Notes: a model not told the origin generated them from the sequence alone. A stretch of DNA of 39,558 nt from an uncultured Collinsella sp. (GCA_900545665.1 UQZU01000019.1:1-39558), one strand, 5' to 3'. Counted from the stretch's first letter, positions 15,621-23,766 are shown. Program-made: numbers and translations.

Positions 15621-16472
15621 ATGGCAAACGGATTGCTTTTGCGGCTTCGCGAGCGTGAGCTCAGCGCGAGCCCGGCGGAACGCAATGTCATCGCATATGT
15701 AAGCGCTCATCCGCACGAGGTGGTCGGGCTGTCCGTCCGCGGTCTTGCCGATGTCACGTTCTCCTCGCCCTCGAGCATTTTGCGCTTTTGCAAGCGTTTG
15801 GGTTTTGCGGGCTACAAGGAGTTCCAGCGCGAACTGATGGCCGAGCTGGCGCTCTTAGGTGACAAGAAAGACGTAGCCCTCGAGGACATCTCCATGGATG
15901 ACAGCGTCGAACGTATCGTGGGGAAGGTGATGAAAAGCAACGTGCGCACGATCGAGGCGACGGCGCGAACGCTCGATTACACCGTCTTGGAGCGATGCGC
16001 GGCCCGTCTTAAGCGGGCACGCGCGGTCAATCTGTTCGGTATTGGTGCCTCTCGTTTGGTCGCGCACGATCTGGCGCAAAAGCTCATGCGTGTCGACAAA
16101 GAGTGCCATCTGTACGACGACTGGCATGATCAGCTCTTGTGTGCCAAGAACATGCATGAGGGCGATATGGCAATCGCCTTTAGCTACTCGGGCTTGACGC
16201 AAGAGGTGCTGGACTGCACCGCCGAGGCTCAACGTCACAACTGTCCCGTTGTGGCCGTTACCAAAGTAGATGGATCATCCAAGCTTGCCACCATGGCCGA
16301 TGCCGTGCTCGGCGTCGCTGCGAGTGAGCCCTTGGTCCGCAGCGGTGCCATGGCTTCGCGTATGGCCCAGCTTATGGTTGTCGATGCCCTGTACGCTGCT
16401 TACGTTGCCAGTGACTACGAACGGGCGGCGCATGTCATTAAGCAAAACTACATCGAGAAACAGGAAAGATGA
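15621..16472 (+). CDS. murR: RpiR-family transcriptional regulator, probable MurR
   Basis: 283 residues. The N-terminal RpiR helix-turn-helix spans about 1-77 (SPAERNVIAYVSAHP, LSVRGLADVTFSSPSSILRFCKRLGFAGYKEF). A SIS sugar-phosphate-binding domain spans about 125-250 (VNLFGIGASRLVAHDLAQKL, GDMAIAFSYSGLTQEVLD). Such proteins sense phosphosugars. E. coli MurR binds MurNAc-6-phosphate. The gene comes first in the cluster, 10 bases before murQ, which supports the MurR role. The ATG at 15621 is preferred over an in-frame GTG at 15612, which overlaps the GGAGG ribosome site. Confidence 0.85.
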   Translation: MANGLLLRLRERELSASPAERNVIAYVSAHPHEVVGLSVRGLADVTFSSPSSILRFCKRLGFAGYKEFQRELMAELALLGDKKDVALEDISMDDSVERIVGKVMKSNVRTIEATARTLDYTVLERCAARLKRARAVNLFGIGASRLVAHDLAQKLMRVDKECHLYDDWHDQLLCAKNMHEGDMAIAFSYSGLTQEVLDCTAEAQRHNCPVVAVTKVDGSSKLATMADAVLGVAASEPLVRSGAMASRMAQLMVVDALYAAYVASDYERAAHVIKQNYIEKQER

Positions 16473-16482
16473 GGTGAATGAA

Positions 16483-17406
16483 ATGCTCGATTTAACAAAT
16501 TTCACGACCGAACAGCGTAATCAAAGGTCAATGGATCTCGATACGATGACATCGCTGCAAATCGTCACGACGATGAACGATGAGGATCTCCGTGCCGTCC
16601 AGTCGGTCACGAAAGTGTTGCCACAGGTTGCCACGGCAATCGACTGGGCTGCCGAGGCGCTTGAGTGCGGCGGTCGCGTCTTTTACATGGGCGCGGGCAC
16701 TAGTGGTCGTTTGGGCGTGCTTGACGCTTCGGAGTGCCCGCCTACGTTTGGCGTATCGCCCGATCTGGTCGTCGGGCTCATTGCCGGGGGCGAGACGGCG
16801 TTTATCAAGGCTGTCGAAGGTGCCGAAGACAGCGAGGAGCTTGGCGCGAGCGACCTGCGGGAGCGTGGACTCTCGGACAAGGATCTTGTCGTTGGCCTGG
16901 CGGCAAGCGGTCGTACTCCCTATGTGGTGGGCGGCCTTGTGTACGCCAAGGCAACTGGGTGCAAGACCATTGCAATTGCCTGTAACCAAGGGTCGAAGAT
17001 CGGGGAGAGCGCAGATCTTGCCATTGAGCCCGTGCCCGGTCCCGAGGTGCTGACCGGCTCAACGAGGCTCAAGGCGGGAACGGTCCAGAAGCTCATTCTC
17101 AACATGATTTCGACCGGTGCCATGGTCAAGATTGGCAAGGTATACCAAAACCTGATGGTCGATGTGCAGCAAACGAACGAGAAGTTGGTGGTGCGCGGCC
17201 AGAACATCGTGATGGAGGCGACCGGCTGCACGCGCGAGCGCGCCGTTCAGGCGCTTGCAGATGCCGGCGGCCACGTAAAAACCGCTATTGTCTCGGTACT
17301 GCTGGACTGCGATGCCGAGCAGGCTGCGATAGCTCTTGAGCGGGCGCGTGGCCATGTCCGTGCTGCGGTGAGTGGCCATGAGAAGAGCAATGCCGATGCC
17401 CAATAG
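16483..17406 (+). CDS. murQ: N-acetylmuramic acid 6-phosphate etherase
   Basis: 307 residues. MurQ cleaves the D-lactyl ether of MurNAc-6-phosphate, giving GlcNAc-6-phosphate and D-lactate, in cell-wall recycling or scavenging. The SIS fold carries GAGTSGRLGVLDASECPPTFG at residues 70-90. E84 and E115 correspond by position to the catalytic glutamates of E. coli MurQ. LVVGLAASGRTPYVVGGL, PEVLTGSTRLKAGTVQK and NLMVDVQQTNEKL are further family blocks. The ATG at 16483 has GAGGTG 6 bases upstream, overlapping the murR stop. Earlier in-frame starts lie inside murR. Confidence 0.96.
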   Translation: MLDLTNFTTEQRNQRSMDLDTMTSLQIVTTMNDEDLRAVQSVTKVLPQVATAIDWAAEALECGGRVFYMGAGTSGRLGVLDASECPPTFGVSPDLVVGLIAGGETAFIKAVEGAEDSEELGASDLRERGLSDKDLVVGLAASGRTPYVVGGLVYAKATGCKTIAIACNQGSKIGESADLAIEPVPGPEVLTGSTRLKAGTVQKLILNMISTGAMVKIGKVYQNLMVDVQQTNEKLVVRGQNIVMEATGCTRERAVQALADAGGHVKTAIVSVLLDCDAEQAAIALERARGHVRAAVSGHEKSNADAQ

Positions 17407-17463
17407 GTGCGCGGCGTGAGCTGATATGACATCCAGACGAGATACCCAATACAAGGAGGAGTT

Positions 17464-18894
17464 ATGACGAACAAAGAGCTGGCTCAAAAGCTGCTGGACC
17501 TTTTGGGCGGTAAAGACAACGTGCTGGCAAACGCGGCGTGCATGACGCGCCTGCGCGTGACCGTCAAAGACGCGGGAAACGTCGACACGGAGGGCATTAA
17601 GGCACTCGACGGCGTGATGGGCCTGGTCGAGGACGACACGATGCAGATCGTGCTGGGTCCGGGCAAGGTGAATAAGGTGCTCGAGGAGTTCTCCAAGCTC
17701 ACTGGCCTTGCGAAAGGCGTTGCCGACGAGAGCGTGGTTGACGCTGCGGCCACAAACAAGGCCGCGCAGAAGGCCAAGTACGAGTCTAAGCCGGTTCAGG
17801 CCTTCCTCAAGAAGATTTCCAATGTCTTCGTCGCCCTGCTTCCCGGCATCATTGCGGCTGGCCTCATCAACGGTATCTGCAACGTCATTAACGTTTCGAC
17901 GGCAGGCGCGCTTGCAGGCGAGTGGTGGTACCAGGGCATTCGTTCCATGGGCTGGGCCCTGTTTGCCTATCTGCCCATCTTGGTGGGCTATAACGCGGCA
18001 CGTGAGTTTGGTGGTTCCGCTGCGCTGGGCGGCATCGCCGGCATGATGTGCATCGCCAACAGTGCCATGCCCCTGCTTGCGCCTGGCGCGGCTGATCCTG
18101 CCACTGCCATTCTGCTGCCGCTCACCAATGCGCAGTACAACCCCGCAGCGGGCGGCATGATCGCGGCTCTCATCGCTGGCGCATTTTTTGCCTGGATGGA
18201 GCGTCAGATTCGCAAGATTATGCCCAACGCACTCGACACGTTCTTGTCCCCGCTGCTGGTGCTCATCATCGGCGCCTTTGCTCTGATGCTCGTCATCCAG
18301 CCGGTTGGCGCATGGCTGACGACTGCCATCTTTAGCGTTTTGACCTTTATCTTCGAGAAGCTGGGCGTCCTGGGCGGCTATATCCTGTCGGCAGGCTTCT
18401 TGCCGCTGGTGTCCGTCGGCCTGCATCAGGCGCTCACGCCGATCCACGCTATGCTCAACGATCCCGACGGCGCTACCAAGGGTATCAATTACCTGCTTCC
18501 CATCCTTATGATGGCTGGCGGCGGCCAGGTCGGTGCCGGTTTGGCGCTGTACTTTAAGACCAAGAACGCCAAGCTCAAGAAGTACGTCGCAGAGTCCATT
18601 CCCGTTGGAATCCTGGGTGTGGGCGAGCCTCTGATGTATGCTGTTACGCTGCCGCTCGTTCGTCCGTTTGTGACGGCCTGCCTGGGTGCCGGATTTGGCG
18701 GCGCGCTCGCGGCGCTGCTTCACATCGGCACGGTTTCTCAGGGCGTTTCCGGTCTGTTTGGCCTGCTGATCGTTGTTCCTGGCCAGCAGCTCGGCTACGT
18801 TGCCGCTATGCTGCTTGCCTATGCCGCCGGCTTTGTCCTGACGTGGTTCTTTGGCGTCGACGAGCAGAAGATCAACGAGTTCTTTGGCGAGTAG
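17464..18894 (+). CDS. murP: PTS EIIBC transporter, probably MurNAc-specific
   Basis: 476 residues. A IIB domain (~1-80) has the phosphorylated cysteine C26 in NAACMTRLRVTV. A linker leads to a IIC membrane domain (~110-470) of about ten hydrophobic helices, including VALLPGIIAAGLINGICN, FLPLVSVGLHQALTPIH and ESIPVGILGVGEPLMYAV (sugar-binding GEP region). It takes up a sugar and phosphorylates it at O6. There is no IIA domain, so it must borrow one (EIIA-Glc in E. coli MurP). Its place between murQ and mupG argues for MurNAc or MurNAc-GlcNAc rather than sucrose or trehalose. AAGGAGGAG precedes the ATG. Confidence 0.88.
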   Translation: MTNKELAQKLLDLLGGKDNVLANAACMTRLRVTVKDAGNVDTEGIKALDGVMGLVEDDTMQIVLGPGKVNKVLEEFSKLTGLAKGVADESVVDAAATNKAAQKAKYESKPVQAFLKKISNVFVALLPGIIAAGLINGICNVINVSTAGALAGEWWYQGIRSMGWALFAYLPILVGYNAAREFGGSAALGGIAGMMCIANSAMPLLAPGAADPATAILLPLTNAQYNPAAGGMIAALIAGAFFAWMERQIRKIMPNALDTFLSPLLVLIIGAFALMLVIQPVGAWLTTAIFSVLTFIFEKLGVLGGYILSAGFLPLVSVGLHQALTPIHAMLNDPDGATKGINYLLPILMMAGGGQVGAGLALYFKTKNAKLKKYVAESIPVGILGVGEPLMYAVTLPLVRPFVTACLGAGFGGALAALLHIGTVSQGVSGLFGLLIVVPGQQLGYVAAMLLAYAAGFVLTWFFGVDEQKINEFFGE

Positions 18895-18961
18895 TTTGAT
18901 ATCGCGAGCCGTGTTGCTCGGGGCTCGCGGCGCGCGGCAGATTTCTTGATGCTATGGTTGT

Positions 18962-18995
18962 GCCGGCGGGGCTAACTGCTCCGCCGGCCTTTTTT
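18962..18995 (+). terminator. Terminator/attenuator between murP and mupG
   Basis: GCCGGCGGGGC (18962-18972) pairs with GCTCCGCCGGC (18978-18988), then CTTTTTT. The U-tract ends exactly where the mupG ribosome site AAAGGAG (18996-19002) begins, so read-through probably sets mupG expression. Confidence 0.88.
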
Positions 18996-19011
18996 AAAGG
19001 AGCGTTGAAGC

Positions 19012-20064
19012 GTGAAAACGGGTATTTCGATTTATCTTTCCAGCCCTCTGCAGGATATTGAGCGGACGATTGAACATGGTGCCGCGGCGGGTGCGCGCTA
19101 TGCGTTCACCTCGCTGCATATTCCCGAGGATGGGGGAGCGGCGTATGCCGATAAGGTCCGTCATGTGCTGTCGCTGCTTTCCGCCCGCGGCATTGCGCTC
19201 ATTGCCGATGTGGGGCCTCGCACGTGCGATTTGCTCGGGCTTGAGCGCATCGAGGACCTGCGCGATCTGGGGTTGGAATACCTTCGTTTGGACTATGGCT
19301 TTAGCGCCCAGCGGGTCGCGGAGCTGTCCGGTGTATTTCACATTGTGGTCAATGCATCGACGGTGAGTTCTGATGAAATCGCATCGTGGCGTGAGGCCGG
19401 TGCCGATGTGACTCGTTTTGCCGCCTGCCACAATTTTTACCCCAAGCCTTATACCGGTTTAGCTCTGGAGGACATTGCTCGGGTGAATCTTCGTCTTGCG
19501 GCGCTTGGATTCGAAATCATGGCTTTTGTGCCGGGTGATGCTAACGTTCGCGGGCCGGTATTCGAGGGACTGCCGACGGTCGAGGCGCAGCGCGGTCGCG
19601 CGTCAAAGGTTGCCCTCAATATGCTTGAGCTTGCACATGGCGCCGATTGCGACATTGTGTTGGTCGGCGACCCCGATCTTTCCGATGCGGGCTGGGCGCA
19701 GTTTGCTCAAGTTTCCGCCGGATACGTGGACCTGCAAAGCGAGCTTGAGCCCGGTTATGCCTATGTGCGCGGGCAGATTCATCACGACCGGCCCGACTCG
19801 AGCGTCCTCATCTTTAGGTCTCAGGAGTCACGTACGACGCTTAAGCCGGATTCCGTGCCGACGGATGTCGGAGCCGGCCTGCCGCGAAAGGCCGGGTCGA
19901 TCGCTGTGAGCAATAGCGGATATGGGCGCTACGAAGGCGAGCTTGAGATTGCGCGGGTCGATCTTCCCGGTGACGAGCGCATGAACGTTGCGGGCCATAT
20001 CACGCCCGAGGCAATGGAACTGCTGCCGTTCATCAAACGCGGATTCGGGGTACGGTTCGTTTAG
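19012..20064 (+). CDS. mupG: MupG-family (DUF871) 6-phospho-N-acetylmuramidase
   Basis: 350 residues. The N-terminal TIM-barrel domain (~1-235) starts MKTGISIYLSSPLQDIERTI and carries the family blocks ARYAFTSLHIPED, ADVGPRTCDLLG and ACHNFYPKPYTGL. A small C-terminal domain follows and ends ITPEAMELLPFIKRGFGVRFV. In S. aureus, MupG splits MurNAc-6P-GlcNAc brought in by MurP. It sits here just after murR-murQ-murP, which strongly supports that role. The start is GTG at 19012, with AAAGGAG 9 bases upstream, directly after a terminator. Confidence 0.87.
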   Translation: MKTGISIYLSSPLQDIERTIEHGAAAGARYAFTSLHIPEDGGAAYADKVRHVLSLLSARGIALIADVGPRTCDLLGLERIEDLRDLGLEYLRLDYGFSAQRVAELSGVFHIVVNASTVSSDEIASWREAGADVTRFAACHNFYPKPYTGLALEDIARVNLRLAALGFEIMAFVPGDANVRGPVFEGLPTVEAQRGRASKVALNMLELAHGADCDIVLVGDPDLSDAGWAQFAQVSAGYVDLQSELEPGYAYVRGQIHHDRPDSSVLIFRSQESRTTLKPDSVPTDVGAGLPRKAGSIAVSNSGYGRYEGELEIARVDLPGDERMNVAGHITPEAMELLPFIKRGFGVRFV

Positions 20065-20080
20065 CGTGTGACCCGTGGGC

Positions 20081-20086
20081 TACAAT
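20081..20086 (+). promoter_or_regulatory. Possible -10 element for the ArsC/Spx-like gene
   Basis: TACAAT lies inside a short inverted repeat (TGGGC...GCCCA, 20076-20094) about 70 bases before the next gene. The -35 region is poor, so this is tentative. Confidence 0.3.
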
Positions 20087-20156
20087 TGGCCCATCATACG
20101 AAGGCGCCTCGTGTGGCGTGTGCCTGCGTTGGCCGATCTATATTCGGAGGATTCCC

Positions 20157-20516
20157 ATGACCGTACTGTTTGTTGAATATCCCAAGTGCTCGACCTGTAA
20201 GAAGGCCAAGGCATGGCTGGACGAACATGGGGTAGAGTATATCGACCGCGATATCGTTTTGGACAATCCCACGGCTGATGAGCTTGCGACCTGGATTGCT
20301 CGTTCGGGGCTGCCGGTGCGGCGTTTTTTTAATTCGTCGGGCATGAAATATCGAGAGCTGGGCCTGAAGGTGCGTCTGGATGCGGGTATGACGGATCGGG
20401 AGTGCTACGAGCTGCTGGCGACCGACGGCATGCTGGTCAAGCGTCCGCTGCTGGTGGGCGACGACTTTGCGATTCCCGGCTTTAGGGAAGCGGCTTGGGC
20501 CGAGGCGTTGCTGTAG
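20157..20516 (+). CDS. ArsC/Spx-family thioredoxin-fold protein
   Basis: 119 residues. The start MTVLFVEYPKCSTCKKAKAWLDEHGVEY has a CxxC (C11, C14) on the first strand-helix turn. The later MLVKRPLLVGDDFAIPGF contains the RPLL arginine and the cis-proline region of the family. Members are arsenate reductases, YffB-like reductases or Spx/MgsR-type RNA-polymerase regulators. This sequence is closest in appearance to the short YffB/Spx-like group, and I cannot assign arsenate reduction. CGGAGG lies 5 bases upstream. The gene seems monocistronic. Confidence 0.85.
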   Translation: MTVLFVEYPKCSTCKKAKAWLDEHGVEYIDRDIVLDNPTADELATWIARSGLPVRRFFNSSGMKYRELGLKVRLDAGMTDRECYELLATDGMLVKRPLLVGDDFAIPGFREAAWAEALL

Positions 20517-20523
20517 CGGCTGC

Positions 20524-20693
20524 GGAAAGTGCGACCCGGAATTCGCTTCCAGAATGGGATGCACTTTCCCAAAGTGGCCGGTTGTGGAAAGCACGTCACA
20601 TTCTGAGCTTCGATTGTGGGACACGGTTTCCGGTTGAGGGCTCGACGGGAAAGTGGGGACCAGTTTGAGCTTGAAATCTGGGACGCACTTTCC
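20524..20693. repeat. Three tandem palindromic units with GGAAAGTG/CACTTTCC ends
   Basis: Unit 1 (20524-20569) has perfect ends GGAAAGTGC/GCACTTTCC. Unit 2 (about 20585-20631) has GGAAA/TTTCC ends with GTC/GAC inside. Unit 3 (about 20648-20693) has GGAAAGTG/CACTTTCC ends and CAG/CTG inside. Each unit is 46-50 bp and carries GGGA(C/T)-type words just before its right arm (GGGATGCAC, GGGACACGG, GGGACGCAC). The block fills the gap between two convergent genes. Confidence 0.78.
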
Positions 20694-20712
20694 GCCGGCG
20701 GGCCTGCCCCAG

Positions 20713-21123
20713 TCAGTCCGCCAGCTGTGCCCATTCGTGCGGATCGTAGACCTTTACGTGTTTGTTGGGCTTGCCGCTCCAGTACTCCTCGTCCATAAAG
20801 GGCAGATATGCCTGAACGCCGGGGCAGATAAAGGGAATCCGCTGCTGTTGCAGTCGCTCGCGCTGGCGCTGCTCCAGGTGCGCCTCGGATATGACGGTCG
20901 GCATACCGGACAACTCGACGAGGCTTGCCTGGATTCGCTTAAGGTCGGGGAGTCCCGCGTGCCATGACATCCGCATGATCAAAAAGGATGCACGGCGGTA
21001 TTTTGCCTGCACCACAGTAATGGCGGGGCGCAGTGTGGGATGGATTTTGTCCCGTTCGGGCCAAAGGTCGGCAGTGATCTCAAGGCCCAGGGTCTCCCAT
21101 AGGTAATCAAGCTCTTCGTCCAT
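20713..21123 (-). CDS. Conserved-looking hypothetical protein
   Basis: 136 residues, acidic start MDEELDYLWETLGLEI, no membrane segment or signal peptide. The C-terminal part HLEQRQRERLQQQRIPFICPGVQAYLPFMDEEYW resembles, from memory, a region with an IPFIVPG...LPF motif in some MarR-like regulators. No helix-turn-helix is recognisable here, so I leave it unnamed. GAGGCG lies 4 bases before the ATG. It converges with the ArsC/Spx-like gene across the three-unit palindrome. Confidence 0.72.
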   Translation of the reverse strand: MDEELDYLWETLGLEITADLWPERDKIHPTLRPAITVVQAKYRRASFLIMRMSWHAGLPDLKRIQASLVELSGMPTVISEAHLEQRQRERLQQQRIPFICPGVQAYLPFMDEEYWSGKPNKHVKVYDPHEWAQLAD

Positions 21124-21326
21124 GGCGCCTCGATATCTACGCGATCATTGATACTTCGATTGTGTTGCCTGGTGCTATCGTTTTCGCGGTAGAATCTGCC
21201 AACGGTTGACGGCTACCGCTCGCGGCGTTTTGCCCTTCGTGTACAGCGGTCGGCTTCACAGGTCCTTCACGGGTTGGACTAAATTAGGCCAATTTGACTG
21301 AATTTCAAAAAAGTCAAAATTGGGGC

Positions 21327-21355
21327 TTGCGTCACGGCGAGACTTCCCGTATATT
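21327..21355 (+). promoter_or_regulatory. Promoter of the tRNA-Gln/tRNA-Glu pair
   Basis: TTGCGT (21327-21332), 17 bases, TATATT (21350-21355), about 45 bases before tRNA-Gln. A second, weaker candidate (TTGCCT at 21165, 19 bases, TAGAAT at 21190) lies further up. Confidence 0.68.
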
Positions 21356-21399
21356 TCTTTCTTGCGCAAAGGCACAGCCGAGCGCAGCGATGCAGTCAT

Positions 21400-21473
21400 T
21401 GGGATGTCGTCTAATGGCAGGACAGCGGATTCTGGTTCCGTCAATGGGGGTTCGACTCCCTCCATCCCAGCCA
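21400..21473 (+). tRNA. tRNA-Gln (anticodon CTG)
   Basis: Cloverleaf: acceptor TGGGATG/CATCCCA, anticodon stem GCGGA/TCCGT with loop TTCTGGT (anticodon CTG at 21432-21434), T arm GGGGG-TTCGACT-CCCTC. The discriminator is G and CCA is encoded (21471-21473). It reads CAG codons. Confidence 0.96.
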
Positions 21474-21490
21474 TTGCATTTGCTACATAT

Positions 21491-21567
21491 GGCCCGTTCG
21501 TCTAGCGGTTTAGGACGCCGCCCTCTCAAGGCGGAGATCACCAGTTCGAATCTGGTACGGGCTACCA
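21491..21567 (+). tRNA. tRNA-Glu (anticodon CTC)
   Basis: Cloverleaf: acceptor GGCCCGT/ACGGGCT with a G-U first pair, D arm GTCT...GGAC, anticodon stem CCGCC/GGCGG with loop CTCTCAA (anticodon CTC at 21525-21527), T arm ACCAG-TTCGAAT-CTGGT. CCA is encoded. It reads GAG and lies 17 bases after tRNA-Gln, so the two are co-transcribed. Confidence 0.96.
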
Positions 21568-21577
21568 AAATTGAACG

Positions 21578-21605
21578 CCCGGGCCTCGTAAGAGACCCGG
21601 GTTTT
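21578..21605 (+). terminator. Terminator after the tRNA pair
   Basis: CCCGGG (21578-21583) pairs with CCCGGG (21596-21601), with CTC/GAG inside, then TTTTG. Confidence 0.85.
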
Positions 21606-21661
21606 GTGTATTGACCGTATATACGGCGCCTGCCGTGTTTCGCTCAGATCGAGGAGTAGCC

Positions 21662-22579
21662 ATGGATCTGCCCATCAGCTTGCAAGACATCACGTATGCC
21701 GAGAACTATCTGGCGCAGGGCGACCTGGCTACGGCGACGCCGCTGCTGGAGCGTCTGGTGGAGCTCGCCGAGGAGTATATTGATGCTGAGTGCAAGACGG
21801 AGGAGAAGCGTCAATACTTTAGCTTCGATAGCAAGTTTGAGCGCTTGGCCTATCGCCGCGTGGAGAAGGATCCGCGCGAGCTCGTGCAGGTCGAGGTGCC
21901 GTTTGACCGCCTGTACTCTGACATGGCGTTTGCCTACATTCGCCAGCAGGATTATGTAAGCGCTCGTAATGCCCTGATGCAGGCTGTGCGTTGGGACCCC
22001 ATGAACTGCAACTATCGCTTGGATTTGGCCGAGCTGTTCCGTGCACTCGAGGACAAGCAGGAATGGGCATCGCTCTCGTTCTCGGTGCTGGAGCGTGCAA
22101 GCGATGGCAAGTGCGCCGCCCGCGCTTACGCCAATCTAGGTCAGTACTTCTTGGAGCCCGAGACCGAGAACGTTTCGGCTGCCGTGGGCTGCGCGCGTCT
22201 GGCGCTGCGCCTGGCGCCCAACGATGCGCATACGACGCGCCTGCTCAACAAGATCCATACCACCTATCCGGATGCCGCTGATGAGAGCGACGACCACGTG
22301 ATGGGTGAATTGGCCCTGCAAGGCGTGCCGACCTCGCCTTCGGCCGAGATTGCCATCTGCCTGATTATGTGCGCGACCGATGCTGCAAGCGACGGCGACA
22401 AGCAGGAGGCGACGCGCCTGACGGTACGTGCTCGCGACTTGGTGGGCGAGGAGGCCTGCGCGGCGATTATCAAACTGGTGCGCGAGAGCGATGCCGAGCT
22501 CAATGCCGAGCGCAAGGCAAAGCGCGAGACTGCGGGCTCAAACGCCGACGGCGCCAAGGAGGCCGGCGATGCCCAGTAA
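21662..22579 (+). CDS. TPR-repeat protein of unknown function
   Basis: 305 residues, no signal peptide or membrane helix. Helical repeats of TPR type are visible: residues ~9-40 (DITYAENYLAQGDLATATPLLERLVELAEEYI), ~85-125 (DMAFAYIRQQDYVSARNALMQAVRWDPMNCNYRLDLAELF) and ~150-200 (ANLGQYFLEPETENVSAAVGCARLALRLAPND). The C-terminal tail is charged and low-complexity. The gene overlaps smpB by 11 bases and supplies its ribosome site, so the two are co-expressed. A link to trans-translation is possible but not shown. GAGGAG lies 7 bases before the ATG at 21662. Confidence 0.85.
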   Translation: MDLPISLQDITYAENYLAQGDLATATPLLERLVELAEEYIDAECKTEEKRQYFSFDSKFERLAYRRVEKDPRELVQVEVPFDRLYSDMAFAYIRQQDYVSARNALMQAVRWDPMNCNYRLDLAELFRALEDKQEWASLSFSVLERASDGKCAARAYANLGQYFLEPETENVSAAVGCARLALRLAPNDAHTTRLLNKIHTTYPDAADESDDHVMGELALQGVPTSPSAEIAICLIMCATDAASDGDKQEATRLTVRARDLVGEEACAAIIKLVRESDAELNAERKAKRETAGSNADGAKEAGDAQ

Positions 22580-23039
22580 GCGCGAGCGCAAACTCATTTC
22601 CAAGAATCGCTCGGCACATCACGAGTACTTTATCGATGAGACATTTGAGTGCGGTATTGAACTGAGTGGCACCGAGGTCAAGTCGATTCGCGAGCGCGCC
22701 TGTCAGATCACTGACACTTTTGCGCTGATTCGTGGCGGCGAGTGCTGGCTCGTCGGACTGCATATCCACCCTTATAGCCATGGTGGCGTGTGGAATCGCG
22801 ATCCCGACCGTCGGCGTCGTCTGCTGCTGCACCGCAAGGAGATCGACTTTCTTGACGGCAAACTTCGCAACCGTGGTTATGCGCTGGTTCCGTTGGAGCT
22901 CTACTTTAATACCGACGGCCGCGTAAAGCTGCTGCTGGGTCTGGGTCGCGGCAAGAAGCTCTACGACAAGCGCGAGGATATGGCCAAGCGTGATGTCCAA
23001 CGCGAGATCGACCGCGCCCTTAAGGAACGCAACCGCTAG
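22569..23039 (+). CDS. smpB: SsrA (tmRNA)-binding protein SmpB
   Basis: 156 residues, the usual size. SmpB carries tmRNA to ribosomes stalled on broken mRNA. Blocks: SKRERKLISKNRSAHHEYFIDETFECGIELSGTEVKSIR, then HIHPYSHGGVWNRDPDRRRRLLLHRKEI, and a basic C-terminal helix KREDMAKRDVQREIDRALKERN that enters the ribosomal A site. The ATG at 22569 is preferred, with AAGGAGG 6 bases upstream inside the TPR gene. No tmRNA gene (ssrA) follows within the window. Confidence 0.97.
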   Translation: MPSKRERKLISKNRSAHHEYFIDETFECGIELSGTEVKSIRERACQITDTFALIRGGECWLVGLHIHPYSHGGVWNRDPDRRRRLLLHRKEIDFLDGKLRNRGYALVPLELYFNTDGRVKLLLGLGRGKKLYDKREDMAKRDVQREIDRALKERNR

Positions 23040-23051
23040 GCACTCTGTATA

Positions 23052-23118
23052 AGTTGCGGTGGAATACGGACTGTTTTGCCTGTTTGAGGGGCTATTCAGT
23101 CCCTATTTCACCGCAACT
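23052..23118. repeat. Intergenic palindrome, AGTTGCGGTGAAATA type (copy 2)
   Basis: AGTTGCGGTGGAATA opens the unit and TATTTCACCGCAACT closes it. Inside, GGACTG pairs with CAGTCC and the loop begins TTTTGCCTG. It lies 12 bases after the smpB stop. Confidence 0.88.
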
Positions 23119-23163
23119 GCGGGCGTCTCATCTTTCTTACTGTTCTGACACATATGTCTCAAA

Positions 23164-23194
23164 GGCGGCGTCCGTTATGGGTGCCGCCTTTTTT
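23164..23194 (+). terminator. Terminator after smpB
   Basis: GGCGGC (23164-23169) pairs with GCCGCC (23183-23188), followed by TTTTTT. Confidence 0.85.
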
Positions 23195-23245
23195 GTGGGT
23201 ACATACATTCATGAGGTTCCAACCCGAGCTAGGGGAGTGATCGTT

Positions 23246-23749
23246 ATGGACAAAACTGCGTTCTTTACCATGCCGAGCGGTTTGTACGTGGTGAGCGCTG
23301 CGGCAGACGGGTTGCGCGCCGGCTGCGTCATCAACACTGCGGTGCAGGTGACGTCCATGCCGCCGCGTATTTCGGTTGCCGTGAACAAGGACAATGTCAC
23401 CTCGGGCGTCATCGCATCGGCCAAAGCGTTCGCGCTGACCGTGATCGATCAGACCGCCGACATGCTCTACATCGGTAACTTTGGGTTCCGCACCAGCAGC
23501 GATTATGACAAGTTTGCCAAATACGAGACCCGCGAGACGGCTCTGGGCATGCCCTATGTGCCTGAGCACGCGGCGGCCCTGTTTAGCTGCCGTTTGATCG
23601 ACACTGTGGATGTGGGCACGCATCTGCTGTTTATTGGCGAGGTCGAGGATGCCGAGCGCCTGAGCGACGAGACACCGCTGACGTACGACTACTATCACAA
23701 GGTGCTAAAGGGCAAGACGCCGCCCAAAGCCTCGTCGTATCAAGGCTAG
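23246..23749 (+). CDS. Flavin-reductase-like FMN-binding protein
   Basis: 167 residues of the flavin-reductase (FMN split-barrel) family: FTMPSGLYVVSAAADGLRAGCVINTAVQVTSMPPRISVAVNK, then GVIASAKAFALTVIDQTADMLYIGNFGFRTS. Such flavoproteins pass electrons from NADH or a donor flavin. The neighbouring rubredoxin 88 bases downstream suggests a redox pair like the fused high-molecular-weight rubredoxin (Hrb) of Moorella, here as two genes. Oxygen or peroxide detoxification is then a likely role (inference). AGGGGAG lies about 8 bases before the ATG at 23246. Confidence 0.85.
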   Translation: MDKTAFFTMPSGLYVVSAAADGLRAGCVINTAVQVTSMPPRISVAVNKDNVTSGVIASAKAFALTVIDQTADMLYIGNFGFRTSSDYDKFAKYETRETALGMPYVPEHAAALFSCRLIDTVDVGTHLLFIGEVEDAERLSDETPLTYDYYHKVLKGKTPPKASSYQG

Positions 23750-23766
23750 AAATGTTCTAAAAATAC

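Noticed and set aside
23040..23245. tmRNA gene (ssrA) downstream of smpB
   Set aside because: The gap is too short and holds only a palindrome and a terminator. No tRNA-like ends or tag reading frame are present.
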